Part shown: one piece after another, positions 47,724-57,661 of the stretch
Layout of the letters: every line of letters starts with the position of its first letter
How positions within the stretch are numbered: the first letter of the stretch is position 1
Source: Verrucomicrobiales bacterium
Lineage (GTDB): Bacteria > Verrucomicrobiota > Verrucomicrobiia > Verrucomicrobiales > DEV007
Reading direction: 5' to 3'
Assembly: GCA_016795385.1 (NCBI GenBank)
Contig: JAEUHI010000050.1
Location: 62,001-126,000, forward strand
Length of the DNA: 64,000 bases
Made by a program: the position numbers and the translations under genes
The notes under the pieces: model-generated
What the model saw: only the letters and a program-made list of their open reading frames with translations
The model's database searches: none
What the model was told of the DNA's origin: nothing

Positions 47724-50417
47724 ATGACCTTCGCCGCGCCCCAGTTCCTCTTTTTGATCCCGGTCTGGGTGTTGCTCGCCTGGCGTTTTCGCCGCCTCGA
47801 GCTGTGGCGTCCGCTGCGGGTCATCTTCCTCGCACTGTTGACACTGCTGATGTGCGATCCACGCATGGTGTTGAAATCTGGCGGCATTGACCTGTGGGTG
47901 CTTTTCGACCGTTCGCGCTCGGCTCAGGATCTCGTGGACGCCGCTGAATCGGAGTGGCGGGCTCTCCTCGAACGATCCCGCCCCGGCGAAAGCCACCGGT
48001 TGCATCTCCTCGACTACGCCTCCGAAGTGATCCCGCTGGGGAACGCCGAGAGTGCGGTCTACCCGGGGAATCGCGATCAGACCCGCACGGATTTGGCCTT
48101 GCTCGAGACCCTCGCACGGATGGACCCGGCCCGGCACAACCGGGTGCTGCTGTTCACCGACGGTTACAGCACCGAACCACTCACCGGAGCCGCGGCGAAA
48201 TTGATCGCCGCGGGTGTCCCGCTGGATTACCGGCTCGTCCGCGCCCCGGAATCGACCGACTACCAGGTCGCGGAACTTTCCATGCCCGAACGCGTCCAGG
48301 TGGGCGAGCCGTTTCTCGTCGATATCCGTCTCGTCGGAAATGCCGACGGTCCCGTGCCGATGGAGATCTTCCGCGGAGACGCCCGTCTCTACCAAGGAGA
48401 GGTGGCCGTGAAAGAGGGGACGGGACGCTTTCGATTCTCCGACCGTGTCGCCGAGCCCGGCGGCCATCGCTACCGCGTCACGATCGCACCGGCAAAGGAT
48501 GCCCACTCCGGCAACAACGCCCACGAACGCTGGATCGAGGTCTCGGCCGGTCCCCGCCTTCTTCTCGTCACCGCCTATCAGGAGGATCCCATCGCCCCGG
48601 TCCTGCGGGCACAAGGATTCGAGGTAGCCGTGGTCCAGGATCCCCTGACCTTGAACCCCGGAGTCCTCAGCGGAGTCAAGGCGGTGATCCTCAACAACGT
48701 GCCCGCCTACGAGCTCCCCGGCGATTTCCTCGGTGCCCTCCCCTTTTATGTCAGCGACCAAGGCGGCGGCCTCCTCATGGCGGGTGGCCACCGCAGCTTC
48801 GGATCGGGCGGCTACTACGAGTCGGCGATCGATCCCCTGCTCCCCGTCTCGATGGAACTGAAGAGCGAACATCGCAAGCTCGGCGTGGCCATGGCCATCG
48901 TCATGGATCGATCCGGCTCGATGGCTGCGACGACCCCTAGCGGACACACCAAAATGCAGCTCGCAAACGAGGGTGCGGCGCGCTCCGTCGAGTTGCTTGG
49001 CACGATGGACGCCGTCACCGTTTTCGCCGTCGACAGCCAGGCCCACCAGATGGCTCCCCTGCTGAATGTCGGGAAGAGCCGCGGTGAATTGAACGACCGG
49101 ATCCGCCGCATCGAATCGATGGGCGGCGGCATCTTTGTTTATGAAGGACTCAAAGCCGCGTGGGACGTGCTGAAAAGCGCCCCGCTCGGGCAGCGGCACG
49201 TCATTCTTTTCAGCGACGCGGCCGACTCGGAGGAGCCCGGGGATTACATCAAGCTGATCGAGGAGATGCGGGCGAATGGGGCGACCCTCAGCGTCATCGG
49301 GATGGGCACGCGCTCCGATCCCGACGCGGCCCTGCTCGAGGACATCGCGAAACGTGGCGAAGGCCGCATCTTTTTCACCGAGGTACCCGGCGAGTTGCCG
49401 AACATCTTCGCCCAGGAAACCGTCACCGTGGCGCGCTCCTCCTTCATTGAGGATCCCACCGGAGCGAAGACCACGGGACGCTGGCAGGAACTCGCCCGCC
49501 GCGACGCCGCCTGGCTGCCCGAAGTCGACGGCTACAATCTCAGCTACCTGCGCGAGGGGGATCAAGCCGCGCTCATCTCCACCGATACCTACGCCGCTCC
49601 CCTCGTCGCCTTCGGCCGGCGCGGGATCGGGCGCACCGCCGCCGTCTCTTTCCCGCTCGGAGGCGACTTCTCCAGGAAGACAAGAGGCTGGGAGCAATAC
49701 GGCGACTTTCTCCAAACCCTCACGCGCTGGCTCATGGGCGATGAGGTGCCGCCGGGGCTCGGTCTGCGCCACCGTCTCGACGGATCGCAGTGGACCCTCG
49801 ACCTCTATTACGACGCCGATCCGTGGGAGTCGCGCCTCAGCGCCAGCCCACCGCGCGTCATCCTGCAAAACGGTTATCGCGATGGCCTGCGTCGCGAGCT
49901 GACCTGGGAGCGGCTCGCCCCCGGCCATTTTTCCGTGACCACTTCGCTGGAGGAAAGCACCCCCATCCGCGCCGCCATCCAGGTCGGAGGTGCCGCCCTC
50001 CCCATCGGGCCCGTCGTCGTCGGATCGGGGGCGGAGTGGCGTTTCGACCGCGAACGCCTCAGTGAGTTGCGCGAGACCGCGACCGCGAGCGGCGGCGGCG
50101 AACTCGTCGATCTCGCAAAGGCCTGGCGACGCCCCACCGATCCCGGGCTCGAGCCCATTTTCCTCCCGCTCGTCGCCGCGGCGCTCGTGATCTTCCTACT
50201 CGAAGCCCTCATCACCCGCACCGGTTGGAAGCTGCCGATTTTCAGTTTCCCCAGACCCCGGGCCCGCCGCCCCAAACCCGTTCTCGCCTCCCCCGCTCCG
50301 GCACCAGCCCCCGCCTTCGAGGCACCGCCCAAGGAAACCGCCACTCCTCCGACGCCCGCGACGGACGAGGGGGATACGCGAAAAAGTCGCTTCCGCCGGG
50401 CCAAAAAAGGACTTTAG
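47724..50417 (+). CDS. Large membrane protein with two VWA domains and a glutamine-amidotransferase-like domain
   Basis: 897 aa. Two N-terminal membrane helices are followed by a first VWA-like domain with DRSRS (DxSxS at about 55) and VLLFTDGYS. A beta-rich middle has the FRGDARLYQGEVAVKEG part. A GATase1/ThuA-like fold region follows (LLLVTAYQEDP, VKAVILNNVPAYELPG, GGGLLMAGGHRSFGSGGYY). The second VWA has DRSGSM near 395 with VILFSDAADSEEPG. A helix near 820 (LVAAALVIFLLEALI) anchors the C-terminal Pro-rich tail. Similar proteins are common in PVC bacteria, often near MoxR ATPases; none is here. Function unknown. Confidence 0.85.
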   Translation: MTFAAPQFLFLIPVWVLLAWRFRRLELWRPLRVIFLALLTLLMCDPRMVLKSGGIDLWVLFDRSRSAQDLVDAAESEWRALLERSRPGESHRLHLLDYASEVIPLGNAESAVYPGNRDQTRTDLALLETLARMDPARHNRVLLFTDGYSTEPLTGAAAKLIAAGVPLDYRLVRAPESTDYQVAELSMPERVQVGEPFLVDIRLVGNADGPVPMEIFRGDARLYQGEVAVKEGTGRFRFSDRVAEPGGHRYRVTIAPAKDAHSGNNAHERWIEVSAGPRLLLVTAYQEDPIAPVLRAQGFEVAVVQDPLTLNPGVLSGVKAVILNNVPAYELPGDFLGALPFYVSDQGGGLLMAGGHRSFGSGGYYESAIDPLLPVSMELKSEHRKLGVAMAIVMDRSGSMAATTPSGHTKMQLANEGAARSVELLGTMDAVTVFAVDSQAHQMAPLLNVGKSRGELNDRIRRIESMGGGIFVYEGLKAAWDVLKSAPLGQRHVILFSDAADSEEPGDYIKLIEEMRANGATLSVIGMGTRSDPDAALLEDIAKRGEGRIFFTEVPGELPNIFAQETVTVARSSFIEDPTGAKTTGRWQELARRDAAWLPEVDGYNLSYLREGDQAALISTDTYAAPLVAFGRRGIGRTAAVSFPLGGDFSRKTRGWEQYGDFLQTLTRWLMGDEVPPGLGLRHRLDGSQWTLDLYYDADPWESRLSASPPRVILQNGYRDGLRRELTWERLAPGHFSVTTSLEESTPIRAAIQVGGAALPIGPVVVGSGAEWRFDRERLSELRETATASGGGELVDLAKAWRRPTDPGLEPIFLPLVAAALVIFLLEALITRTGWKLPIFSFPRPRARRPKPVLASPAPAPAPAFEAPPKETATPPTPATDEGDTRKSRFRRAKKGL

Positions 50418-50468
50418 CGATTTCGTTTCCGCTGCCTTGCCGTATCCTCGCCACGCCATTTTCCCAAC

Positions 50469-51455
50469 ATGAAAAAACGAACCCTCGCCATCGCACTCGG
50501 AGCCCTCACCTCCGTCTGTCTTCTCGTCGCCCAGAACCCGGCCCAGCCGGAGAAACCCAAGACGTGGGAAGAGAAGGCCGCCGAACGTTTCGGTGCCAAT
50601 CCCAACGCCGATCACAAGGCGCAGATCGAGGCGAATCTCCCGGCCGCCACCGTCCAACCCAAGGCTCCGCGCAAGGTGCTTGTCTTCTACCGGTGCGAAG
50701 GCTTCATCCACACCTCGATCCCTTTCGGCAACCACGCCGTCAAAGCCATCGCGGAAAAATCCGGTGCCTTCACCGCCGACTTCGCCGACCAATATGACGT
50801 CTTCACGAAAGAGAACCTCGCCAAATACGACGCGATCATTTTTAACAACACGACCGGCCTGAAGCCCGACGATGCGCAAAAAGCCGCCATCCTCGATTTC
50901 ATCAACGGTGGCAAAGGCATCGTCGGATTCCACGCCGCCGCCGACAACTTCAACGGATGGGAAGAGGGCATCGCCCTCATCGGAGGCATCTTCAACGGAC
51001 ACCCCTGGGGCGCCGGCGGTACCTGGGCCTACAAGGTCGAAGATCCCTCGCACCCGCTCAACGCCGCCTGGGATGGCAAGGGCTTCTGGCACAAGGACGA
51101 GATCTATTGGTACAAACCCGAGAATTTCCAAGGCCGTGACAAGCTGCGCGTCCTCCTCAGCCTCGACATGTCGAAGGCCGAAAACCAGAAGCCTCTCGAG
51201 AATGAAAAAGACAAAGCAAAACTCGGCTCCACCTCACCCGCCGACGTCGACGTGCCCGTCTCCTGGTGCCGCGAGGTCGGCAAAGGCCGGCTGTTTTTCA
51301 CCAACCTCGGCCACAACGATCTCACCTTCGCGAACCGGGCGGCGCTCCAGCACATGCTCGACGGCATCCAATTTGCTCTCACCGATCTCGATGCCGACGC
51401 GACGCCCTCTGGCAGCGTGAAAGTCGAGATCGCGACCGCACCGGAGAAACCGTGA
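50469..51455 (+). CDS. Secreted ThuA-domain protein
   Basis: 328 aa with a signal peptide (LAIALGALTSVCLLVAQ). The ThuA/trehalose-utilisation fold runs from residue ~70: KVLVFYRCEGFIHTSIPFGN, YDAIIFNNTTGLKPDDAQ, GKGIVGFHAAADNF, and a His/Asp block (HPWGAGGTWAYKVEDPSHPL, VSWCREVGKGRLFFTNLGHND). The GFHAAADNF His and the GHND region are the usual active-site landmarks of the superfamily; reactions are unknown for most members. It starts 51 nt after the VWA gene. Confidence 0.88.
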   Translation: MKKRTLAIALGALTSVCLLVAQNPAQPEKPKTWEEKAAERFGANPNADHKAQIEANLPAATVQPKAPRKVLVFYRCEGFIHTSIPFGNHAVKAIAEKSGAFTADFADQYDVFTKENLAKYDAIIFNNTTGLKPDDAQKAAILDFINGGKGIVGFHAAADNFNGWEEGIALIGGIFNGHPWGAGGTWAYKVEDPSHPLNAAWDGKGFWHKDEIYWYKPENFQGRDKLRVLLSLDMSKAENQKPLENEKDKAKLGSTSPADVDVPVSWCREVGKGRLFFTNLGHNDLTFANRAALQHMLDGIQFALTDLDADATPSGSVKVEIATAPEKP

Positions 51456-51500
51456 GTCGACCCGGTCGAGTCCGCGAGACAACCCTCCTTGATCCTGACA

Positions 51501-52268
51501 ATGCTCCAAGACTTCCTTCGATTCGCTGAAGCGACCGCCCGCGAGGCCGGAGCACTCACCTTGGAGTATTTCCTCACCGACGCGGCGCGACCGGAATTCA
51601 AGGCCGACGACACGCCCGTGACCGTCGCCGATCGGCGGGCCGAGGAGTTGATCCGCGCCCGCATCGCCGGGACCTTTCCCGGGCACGAGATTGTCGGCGA
51701 GGAATTCGGCGCCTCTTCGGGAAGCTCGGAGTATCGCTGGATCATCGACCCCATCGACGGGACGAAATCCTTCACCCACGGCGTGCCGCTCTACGGCGTG
51801 CTCCTCGCCCTCGAGATCGGTGGAAAGGTCGAGGTCGGCTGCGCCCACTTCCCCGCGCTGAACGAAACGATCTCCGCCGCAACCGGCTGCGGGGCCTGGT
51901 GGAATGGCAAACCCACCCGCGTCTCGGACGTCACCGAGCTGAATCGCGCCGTCTGCGCCCATATCGATACCGCCTACTTCGGCAAGAACGGCAAAGGGGA
52001 AAAATGGGACCGGCTCCAGAAGGCGGTCTACTACAACGCCGGATGGTGCGACGCCTACGGATATCTGCTCGTCGCCACGGGGCGCGCCGAGATCATGCTC
52101 GATCCGGTGATGGCGGTATGGGATTGCGGACCCTTCCCGCCCATTTTCCGCGAAGCCGGTGGCTATTTCGGCGATTGGTCGGGGAACGAAGGCCGCATCG
52201 ACGGCGGCGAAGCGCTCGCGACGAATGCGGCGCTGAGGGACCAGGTCGTCGCCTTGTTGCAAGGTTAG
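51501..52268 (+). CDS. Inositol monophosphatase family enzyme (HisN-like)
   Basis: 255 aa from the ATG at 51501 (a TTG 12 nt earlier is possible). Metal site 1 shows in FPGHEIVGEEFGA and WIIDPIDGTKSF (residues ~55-95), and the second metal region is MAVWDCGPFPPIF near 205. All Asp/Glu of the IMPase fold are present. The closest textbook relatives are inositol monophosphatases and bifunctional HisN histidinol-phosphatases; DPIDGTKSFTHGVPLYG suggests the latter. It follows thuA by 45 nt in the same operon. Confidence 0.88.
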   Translation: MLQDFLRFAEATAREAGALTLEYFLTDAARPEFKADDTPVTVADRRAEELIRARIAGTFPGHEIVGEEFGASSGSSEYRWIIDPIDGTKSFTHGVPLYGVLLALEIGGKVEVGCAHFPALNETISAATGCGAWWNGKPTRVSDVTELNRAVCAHIDTAYFGKNGKGEKWDRLQKAVYYNAGWCDAYGYLLVATGRAEIMLDPVMAVWDCGPFPPIFREAGGYFGDWSGNEGRIDGGEALATNAALRDQVVALLQG

Positions 52269-52276
52269 GGTGAAAC

Positions 52277-54571
52277 ATGAAGAGATTTCGCGACATCTCC
52301 GCGGCATCGAAAGTCCTCGCGCTGACGGCCTTCATCGGGCTGCATTTCCCTGTCGCCTCCGCGGAAGCGCGGGACTGGGTCGTCAATCCCGAGACGGGAG
52401 CCGACACCAACGATGGATCGGCCGCAGCTCCGCTTGCCACGATCCAGAAGGCCGTGGATCAGGCGGGGCCCGGCGATCGCGTCCTCCTCTTCCCGGAAAA
52501 TGCCGTCTACCGCCAGAGCCTCGACCTCAGCGCGGCCCCCACCGGCCTCGTCCTCGTCGGGAATGGAGCCACCCTCGACGGGGAAGGCCAGCGGGAGCAC
52601 GGCATCTTCGCGAAAGGCGCGAGCCGCAATGTGAAGATCTTCCAGATCGCGGTGAAGAACCACAGCGGCGACGGCATCTTCCTCGCCGGACAGAGCCGGG
52701 GCTTTCAATTTTTCGGCATTCTCTCGCAGGATAACACGGGTGCCGCATTCACCGCACGCGATGATGCGGAATGCTGGCTCCAGGGATCCGGTTTCATCGA
52801 CGACGAGACCAGCTTTGGCTCGCACGACTCCGCCGAGACTTACCACACCGGGAGCCGCTTCAGTGGCCCGGTGCAACTCCGGGGAGGGCGCCACAGCCTG
52901 GGGGAATGCGAATTCTTCACCTTCTCCTCATCGCTCTTCCTTTCGATCGGCGGCCTTTCGGGAACGGAGGATCAGCCTTACGACGCGAGCGCCAGCCTCG
53001 TCATCCAATCGCTCGTGGTGAAGGAAACCACCCCCGGGATGCGTCCGCGTTTCGAGATCGGCCCGGGTAGCTTCGTCTATCACGATGCCGATTCCAAGGA
53101 GTCTCTGGACCGGCTCGAGATCTCGGTCCATCCCTCCTCCGAGTTCACGGAGAGCCTCTATCACACCTATCCCATCGGCCGCGATGCCTCGGGGTCTCCG
53201 ATCATGGCCTGGGCCGGCGGGGGGACGCGCTACCTCCCCTCGAACGCGTATCGCATCCTCCATTTCGGGAAATACGTGCCCCAGGAGGTGGCCCCCAAAC
53301 TTTCCCCCGACAACGATTGGCTCGGCCTGCTCGCGCCCCTCGATACGACCGCCTTCCCCCCGACAGGTCCCGCCTACGCCGGAGCCCAGTCATCGGCCCA
53401 CGCCATCTGGAGGTGGATCGGTCTCGCCGCGCCCGATGCGGTCTTCGTGCCGGACACCGCGGAAGGCCGGGCCTTGGGAGAAGCCCTCCGGAATCATCCT
53501 CCCGCGGGGGTGGGCATGGTCGATGTGTTCCTCGTCAAAGAGGGCGAAGACGGCGTGCAGGAGATGGTCGTCCTCCCGAAAATCGATTCCCCCTTCCCCA
53601 CCGCGAAGCAAGAGATGCTCGCGCGCGTTTCCCGGAGTCCCGAGGAAGTGCTGCATCAGATCGCGGCCCACTATGGCGACCGCTTCGGCGGATCCTACAT
53701 CGAAGCGCTCGCCGTGATCGCCCGGGCCGAAGGTGGCCTCACCCACCGCGCGGCGGAGTTGGCCAAGACACAACTCGAAACCAAGGCCGATCTCCCGAAG
53801 AACGGCGGCGACATCGCCGGGACGCTTTTGTACGCGATCCTCGACGAACCTTGGGCGAAGGATCGCGTCCTCGCCGTCGCCGACATGGCCTTCGATCCCT
53901 CCGGCAATCCCCTCGAAGCGATGCCCACCCACAACGAGATGAGCGACGCCGTCTTCATGGCCTCACCCGTGCTCGCCCACGCCGGGAGGATCTCCGGGGA
54001 AAAGCGTTATTTCGATGCCGCCCTGCGGAACTTCCGCTTCATTGCCGCACTCTGCAGCCGCGAGGATGGCATCTACCGCCATTCCCCGCTCGACGAGGCG
54101 GCCTGGGGTCGCGGCAACGGCTTCCCCGCCCTCGGCCTCGCCCTGACATTACAAGAATTCCCCGAAGACCACGAAGGTTACCCGGAGATGCGCGACGCCC
54201 TCGTCGCCCATCTCGAGGCTCTCGCCAGACATCAGGACAACGACGGGATGTGGCACCAGATCATCGATCACCCCGACAGCTATGCCGAACTCACCTCCAC
54301 CGCGATGATCGCCTACGCGATCGCCGTGGGCCTCGAAAAGGGATGGCTTCCCGAGTCCGGATGGGAGTCGCGTCTCGATGCGGCGTGGTCGGCGGCGAAG
54401 ATGTATGTCGCCACCAATGGACGTGATTTCGTGAATGTCTGCACCGGCACCGGCAAGCAAAAGACCCTCGAGGATTATTACCTCCGCGAAGCCATTCTGG
54501 GTCCCGACGGACGCGGCGCCGCGATGATGATGTTGCTCTCTGCCAAGCTGATGGAGATGGAAGCGCGTTGA
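52277..54571 (+). CDS. Secreted beta-helix protein fused to a GH105-type hydrolase
   Basis: 764 aa. Signal peptide (VLALTAFIGLHFPVASA). Residues ~30-230 are a right-handed parallel beta-helix (DWVVNPETGADTNDGSAAAP, ATIQKAVDQAGPGDRVLLFP), like pectate-lyase-type repeats. From ~430 to 760 there is an alpha/alpha barrel of the GH88/GH105 type: HNEMSDAVFMASPVLAHAG with the catalytic-type Asp 557, AAWGRGNGFPALGLAL, NDGMWHQIIDHPDSYAELTSTAMIAYAI. GH105 enzymes remove unsaturated uronic acid from rhamnogalacturonan or other uronate oligomers. The fusion in one protein is unusual and may combine pectin binding and hydrolysis. It ends the four-gene unit. Confidence 0.85.
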   Translation: MKRFRDISAASKVLALTAFIGLHFPVASAEARDWVVNPETGADTNDGSAAAPLATIQKAVDQAGPGDRVLLFPENAVYRQSLDLSAAPTGLVLVGNGATLDGEGQREHGIFAKGASRNVKIFQIAVKNHSGDGIFLAGQSRGFQFFGILSQDNTGAAFTARDDAECWLQGSGFIDDETSFGSHDSAETYHTGSRFSGPVQLRGGRHSLGECEFFTFSSSLFLSIGGLSGTEDQPYDASASLVIQSLVVKETTPGMRPRFEIGPGSFVYHDADSKESLDRLEISVHPSSEFTESLYHTYPIGRDASGSPIMAWAGGGTRYLPSNAYRILHFGKYVPQEVAPKLSPDNDWLGLLAPLDTTAFPPTGPAYAGAQSSAHAIWRWIGLAAPDAVFVPDTAEGRALGEALRNHPPAGVGMVDVFLVKEGEDGVQEMVVLPKIDSPFPTAKQEMLARVSRSPEEVLHQIAAHYGDRFGGSYIEALAVIARAEGGLTHRAAELAKTQLETKADLPKNGGDIAGTLLYAILDEPWAKDRVLAVADMAFDPSGNPLEAMPTHNEMSDAVFMASPVLAHAGRISGEKRYFDAALRNFRFIAALCSREDGIYRHSPLDEAAWGRGNGFPALGLALTLQEFPEDHEGYPEMRDALVAHLEALARHQDNDGMWHQIIDHPDSYAELTSTAMIAYAIAVGLEKGWLPESGWESRLDAAWSAAKMYVATNGRDFVNVCTGTGKQKTLEDYYLREAILGPDGRGAAMMMLLSAKLMEMEAR

Positions 54572-54579
54572 GCCGGCAC

Positions 54580-57570
54580 TCAGTTCCGGAAGCTCAATAC
54601 GAACGGCCCCGCCAGTTTCACCGCCGCGGTCAATCCCTGCTCCTCGCGGATCCGTTTCAACGCGGCCGCCTGCACCGCAGGAGCGGCCTCGACGGGCGAA
54701 ATCCCGCCTCCCTCGAGGGCTTGGTAGAATTCAAGCATATAGCTGGCTGTCTCCGCGTCCGCCACCGGCCAGAGGGTGAGTAGAAGATGCTGCGCCCCTG
54801 CTTCAAGCAACCCCCGCCTCATCCCCAACACTCCCTCGCCGGAGCGTGCCTCCCCGAGCCCGGTCTCACAGGCGGACAAGACCACGAGCCAGGTGCCGGC
54901 GAGGTCGAGACGCGCCATTTCCGCGGCGGTTAGGATGCCGTCGTTCGAGGTTTCGAGAATGCGACCGGCGCTCCATTCCCGCAAGGTCGCCGCCGCGCCG
55001 GTCAGAGCGATGCCGCTGCGATGCATCGGTTGATCGAGAACGACGTCGGAAAAGCTTTCCAACACGGGTGCGCGGGCCGCCTCCCCTGCCTCCAGCCAGT
55101 AGCCGCGCGCCCGCTCCAGCGCGTCGGTGCGGCCGGTCCGTGGCAAATAAAATCCGTGCGTGGCGAGATGGAGAACGCCGGGAGATCTGACCGCGTTCAC
55201 CGCTTTCTCGTCCGCCGATGTTTCCAGATGGCTCGAGATCTGCCAACCCCACCGGCCTGCGACGAGTTCGCTCAGCGCGGTCGCTTCCTCCTTCGTGCCC
55301 GGCAACGGGGACAGCCCGATCCGCCCGAGGACGCCGCGCATCGCGATTGCGGCGCCTCCTCCGGAATCGCGCACCGCCGCCACCGCCGTGGTCGACGGTG
55401 TCTCGAAGTCCGGATTTGCCACGATCTCCATCGCCTCCCGTCGCTCGGGACGGGTGGTCCGGAGAAGATCGCGACCACTCGAAACATAGGTGATCGGCCA
55501 GACCTCTCCCACAAGACGACCACCTGGCCCTAACAGAGTGGCAAAAGAGAGGAAATTCAGATCACCGTCGGGCGAGAGGATGAGAGGCTTTCCTTCCTCC
55601 GGCAGATGAGGGACGAGCGGATCCCAGATCCCTCGGCCGAGGGCGGTGAGAAAGGCCTCCATCTCCCCGTCGGCTGGCTGGGCCCGGACCGCCCGGGCGT
55701 AGAGCGCCATCGCCTCCTCTACCGCGGCCGCCGGATCGAGCGGCACCCAGACCGGAGGACCATCCGTCCGGATCACGATCGCTCCGTAGCGGTTCTCGAA
55801 CCGGCCCGGGGCGTTGAAGTGGCGGTAGCGGATGAACTCGATCAACGCGCCCCCCTCCGGCAGGACCTCCACCACCTCGGCCAGATCCGTGCGGATCGCC
55901 TTGCGGGATCGCCGCGGCCCGTCCGCTCCGGCTCCGGCGATCATGCGCGATTCCAACTCCGAGATCCTGCTCCGCAATCCGGCGATCCTCTCTTCCGATT
56001 CGGTGCCTCCGGCGAGGAGATGCTCCATCAGGCGGCGACGGACGACTTCGAGCGCTTCGATCGTTTCCGCCAGATCGGGATCCGTGTTCCTCGCCGCGAT
56101 GCCGCGGTCTTCGAGGAGGGATTCCAGAACGACTCCCTTCGTGCGCAACACCACCGTGGCGAGTTCCTCCGGCAGATCGAGGCTCGCAAACAAGCTCCAT
56201 GGATCCACCGAGGATCGGTAGGCGAGGCGCATCGGCTCGTCGGCAAAGGCAAGGACCTCCTCGAGATGCCGCATTCTCATCGCGAGCACCTCCCTCGCGA
56301 GGCGCCCGGCCTCCGCTTCATCCCCTGCGAAATGGACGAGCAGCGCACGGCTTTCCTCGATCTCCATCACCGCCGGATGGCCTGGCGGGAAATGTTGTTT
56401 TGTCAGGGCGATGGCTTCCAGATAATGATCAGCGGCCGCGGCGGTGTTGCCGAGGATCGCCTCCAGGTCGCCGACCAGCTTCAAACTTTCCCCGGGACGG
56501 ATCACGTTGAAATCGAGGGTCAGGAAACGCTGCGGACCATCCTTCCCATCGCGCTCCGCGAGACCTTCGAGCATCAGCCCGAGAGCCTCTTGCTCCCGCC
56601 CCGCCGCTCGAAAGATGAGTGCGGCGCGCTCGTGCATGAGATAATGCGCGCTCGCCTCCACGTTCTTGAGGGATTTTCGGATGGTCTCCGGTGGCACCGG
56701 GCCGCCGGGCTGCATCGCCTCCTCCGCCCACCGGCGATAGAGCGGCAGCATCTCCCGGGCGGATTTTCGCGACTCTTCACAGAATCCGACCGCCTCCTCG
56801 TGTCGCTCCCTCAGGCTCGCAATCTCCGCCAAGTCCATCAGGAGATTCGATCGGGCCCGGAGCCAGTTCATTTTCGTACGGTCCGAGGAGGTGTTTTCGA
56901 CGCCTCCCGCTTCGCGCACGATCTCGGCCCAGGCCCCGTCGATCTCCTTCACCCGGGCGACAATCGCCTCCGCGGCCCGCGTGTAATCTCCGGTCGCCCG
57001 ATGAAAGGTGCCCGCCAGGGACGTCACCTCCGCCGCGAGAATCTGATGAGCTGCCATCACTCCCGTCTCGCCCTGCTTTTTCCAGGAAGGTGGGATCGCA
57101 TCAGCTTCCTCAAACGCCCGCGTCGCCCGCTCGAGATCACCCGCGGCGAGGTGGAAATTCATCAAGCCCCTCAGACTGAGCCGCACGCGCTCGTCGACCA
57201 TCGCTTGCATCGGTGGCATCGCCTGGGCCGGCAATCCCGGGGGAAGTCCGATCGCCTTGGCCTGTTCCACACTCGCGAGCAGATCCGCCTCGGCTCCGGC
57301 GAAATCCCCGCGGTTGTAGCGCAGCGAAGCCCGGTTGTGAAGGGCGGAATTCAGTTGCACCCCGAGGGAAAAATCCTTCGCCGAAGGCTGCAGCGCATCG
57401 ACGAGTTTGCCCGCGGTGGCCTCGGCCCGGGCAAGCTCGCCGGCAGTCCGGCTCGCCGCGAGTTCCTTCCATAGGGCCGGGACATCCCCTTGCGCCTGGG
57501 CCCGCGCCGCGGAGTGACCTGCGGTGAAGACCGCGGCGAGAAGGAGGGATCGGACCATGGAAACCATCAT
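54580..57570 (-). CDS. Secreted TPR-CHAT domain protein
   Basis: 996 aa (ATGs at 57570, 57567 and 57558; the last gives the cleanest signal, SLLLAAVFTAGHSAARAQ). Residues ~30-480 are helical repeats of the tetratricopeptide kind (NRASLRYNRGDFAGAEADLL, AAADHYLEAIALTKQHFPPGHPAV). From ~590 a CHAT peptidase domain follows with LHLATHGFYLP (His 805) and VVLSACETGLGEARSGEGV (Cys 901), the complete catalytic dyad. CHAT proteins are caspase-like peptidases, often tied to programmed responses. Here it is exported and has no evident partner except the divergent repeat protein at 57662. Confidence 0.93.
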   Translation of the reverse strand: MMVSMVRSLLLAAVFTAGHSAARAQAQGDVPALWKELAASRTAGELARAEATAGKLVDALQPSAKDFSLGVQLNSALHNRASLRYNRGDFAGAEADLLASVEQAKAIGLPPGLPAQAMPPMQAMVDERVRLSLRGLMNFHLAAGDLERATRAFEEADAIPPSWKKQGETGVMAAHQILAAEVTSLAGTFHRATGDYTRAAEAIVARVKEIDGAWAEIVREAGGVENTSSDRTKMNWLRARSNLLMDLAEIASLRERHEEAVGFCEESRKSAREMLPLYRRWAEEAMQPGGPVPPETIRKSLKNVEASAHYLMHERAALIFRAAGREQEALGLMLEGLAERDGKDGPQRFLTLDFNVIRPGESLKLVGDLEAILGNTAAAADHYLEAIALTKQHFPPGHPAVMEIEESRALLVHFAGDEAEAGRLAREVLAMRMRHLEEVLAFADEPMRLAYRSSVDPWSLFASLDLPEELATVVLRTKGVVLESLLEDRGIAARNTDPDLAETIEALEVVRRRLMEHLLAGGTESEERIAGLRSRISELESRMIAGAGADGPRRSRKAIRTDLAEVVEVLPEGGALIEFIRYRHFNAPGRFENRYGAIVIRTDGPPVWVPLDPAAAVEEAMALYARAVRAQPADGEMEAFLTALGRGIWDPLVPHLPEEGKPLILSPDGDLNFLSFATLLGPGGRLVGEVWPITYVSSGRDLLRTTRPERREAMEIVANPDFETPSTTAVAAVRDSGGGAAIAMRGVLGRIGLSPLPGTKEEATALSELVAGRWGWQISSHLETSADEKAVNAVRSPGVLHLATHGFYLPRTGRTDALERARGYWLEAGEAARAPVLESFSDVVLDQPMHRSGIALTGAAATLREWSAGRILETSNDGILTAAEMARLDLAGTWLVVLSACETGLGEARSGEGVLGMRRGLLEAGAQHLLLTLWPVADAETASYMLEFYQALEGGGISPVEAAPAVQAAALKRIREEQGLTAAVKLAGPFVLSFRN

Positions 57571-57661
57571 GCGTCAAAGGGACGAACCAGACAATCCTCG
57601 AATGCCGCAAAAAGCATTGCCGTCGCGGCGGGAATCGGATAGGAAAAGCTACACCAGAGTG

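Noticed and set aside
47658-49928. 756-aa minus-strand reading frame
   Set aside because: Antisense to the VWA gene; composition typical of a GC shadow.
55606-57474. 622-aa plus-strand reading frame
   Set aside because: Antisense to the TPR-CHAT gene, which carries the real motifs.
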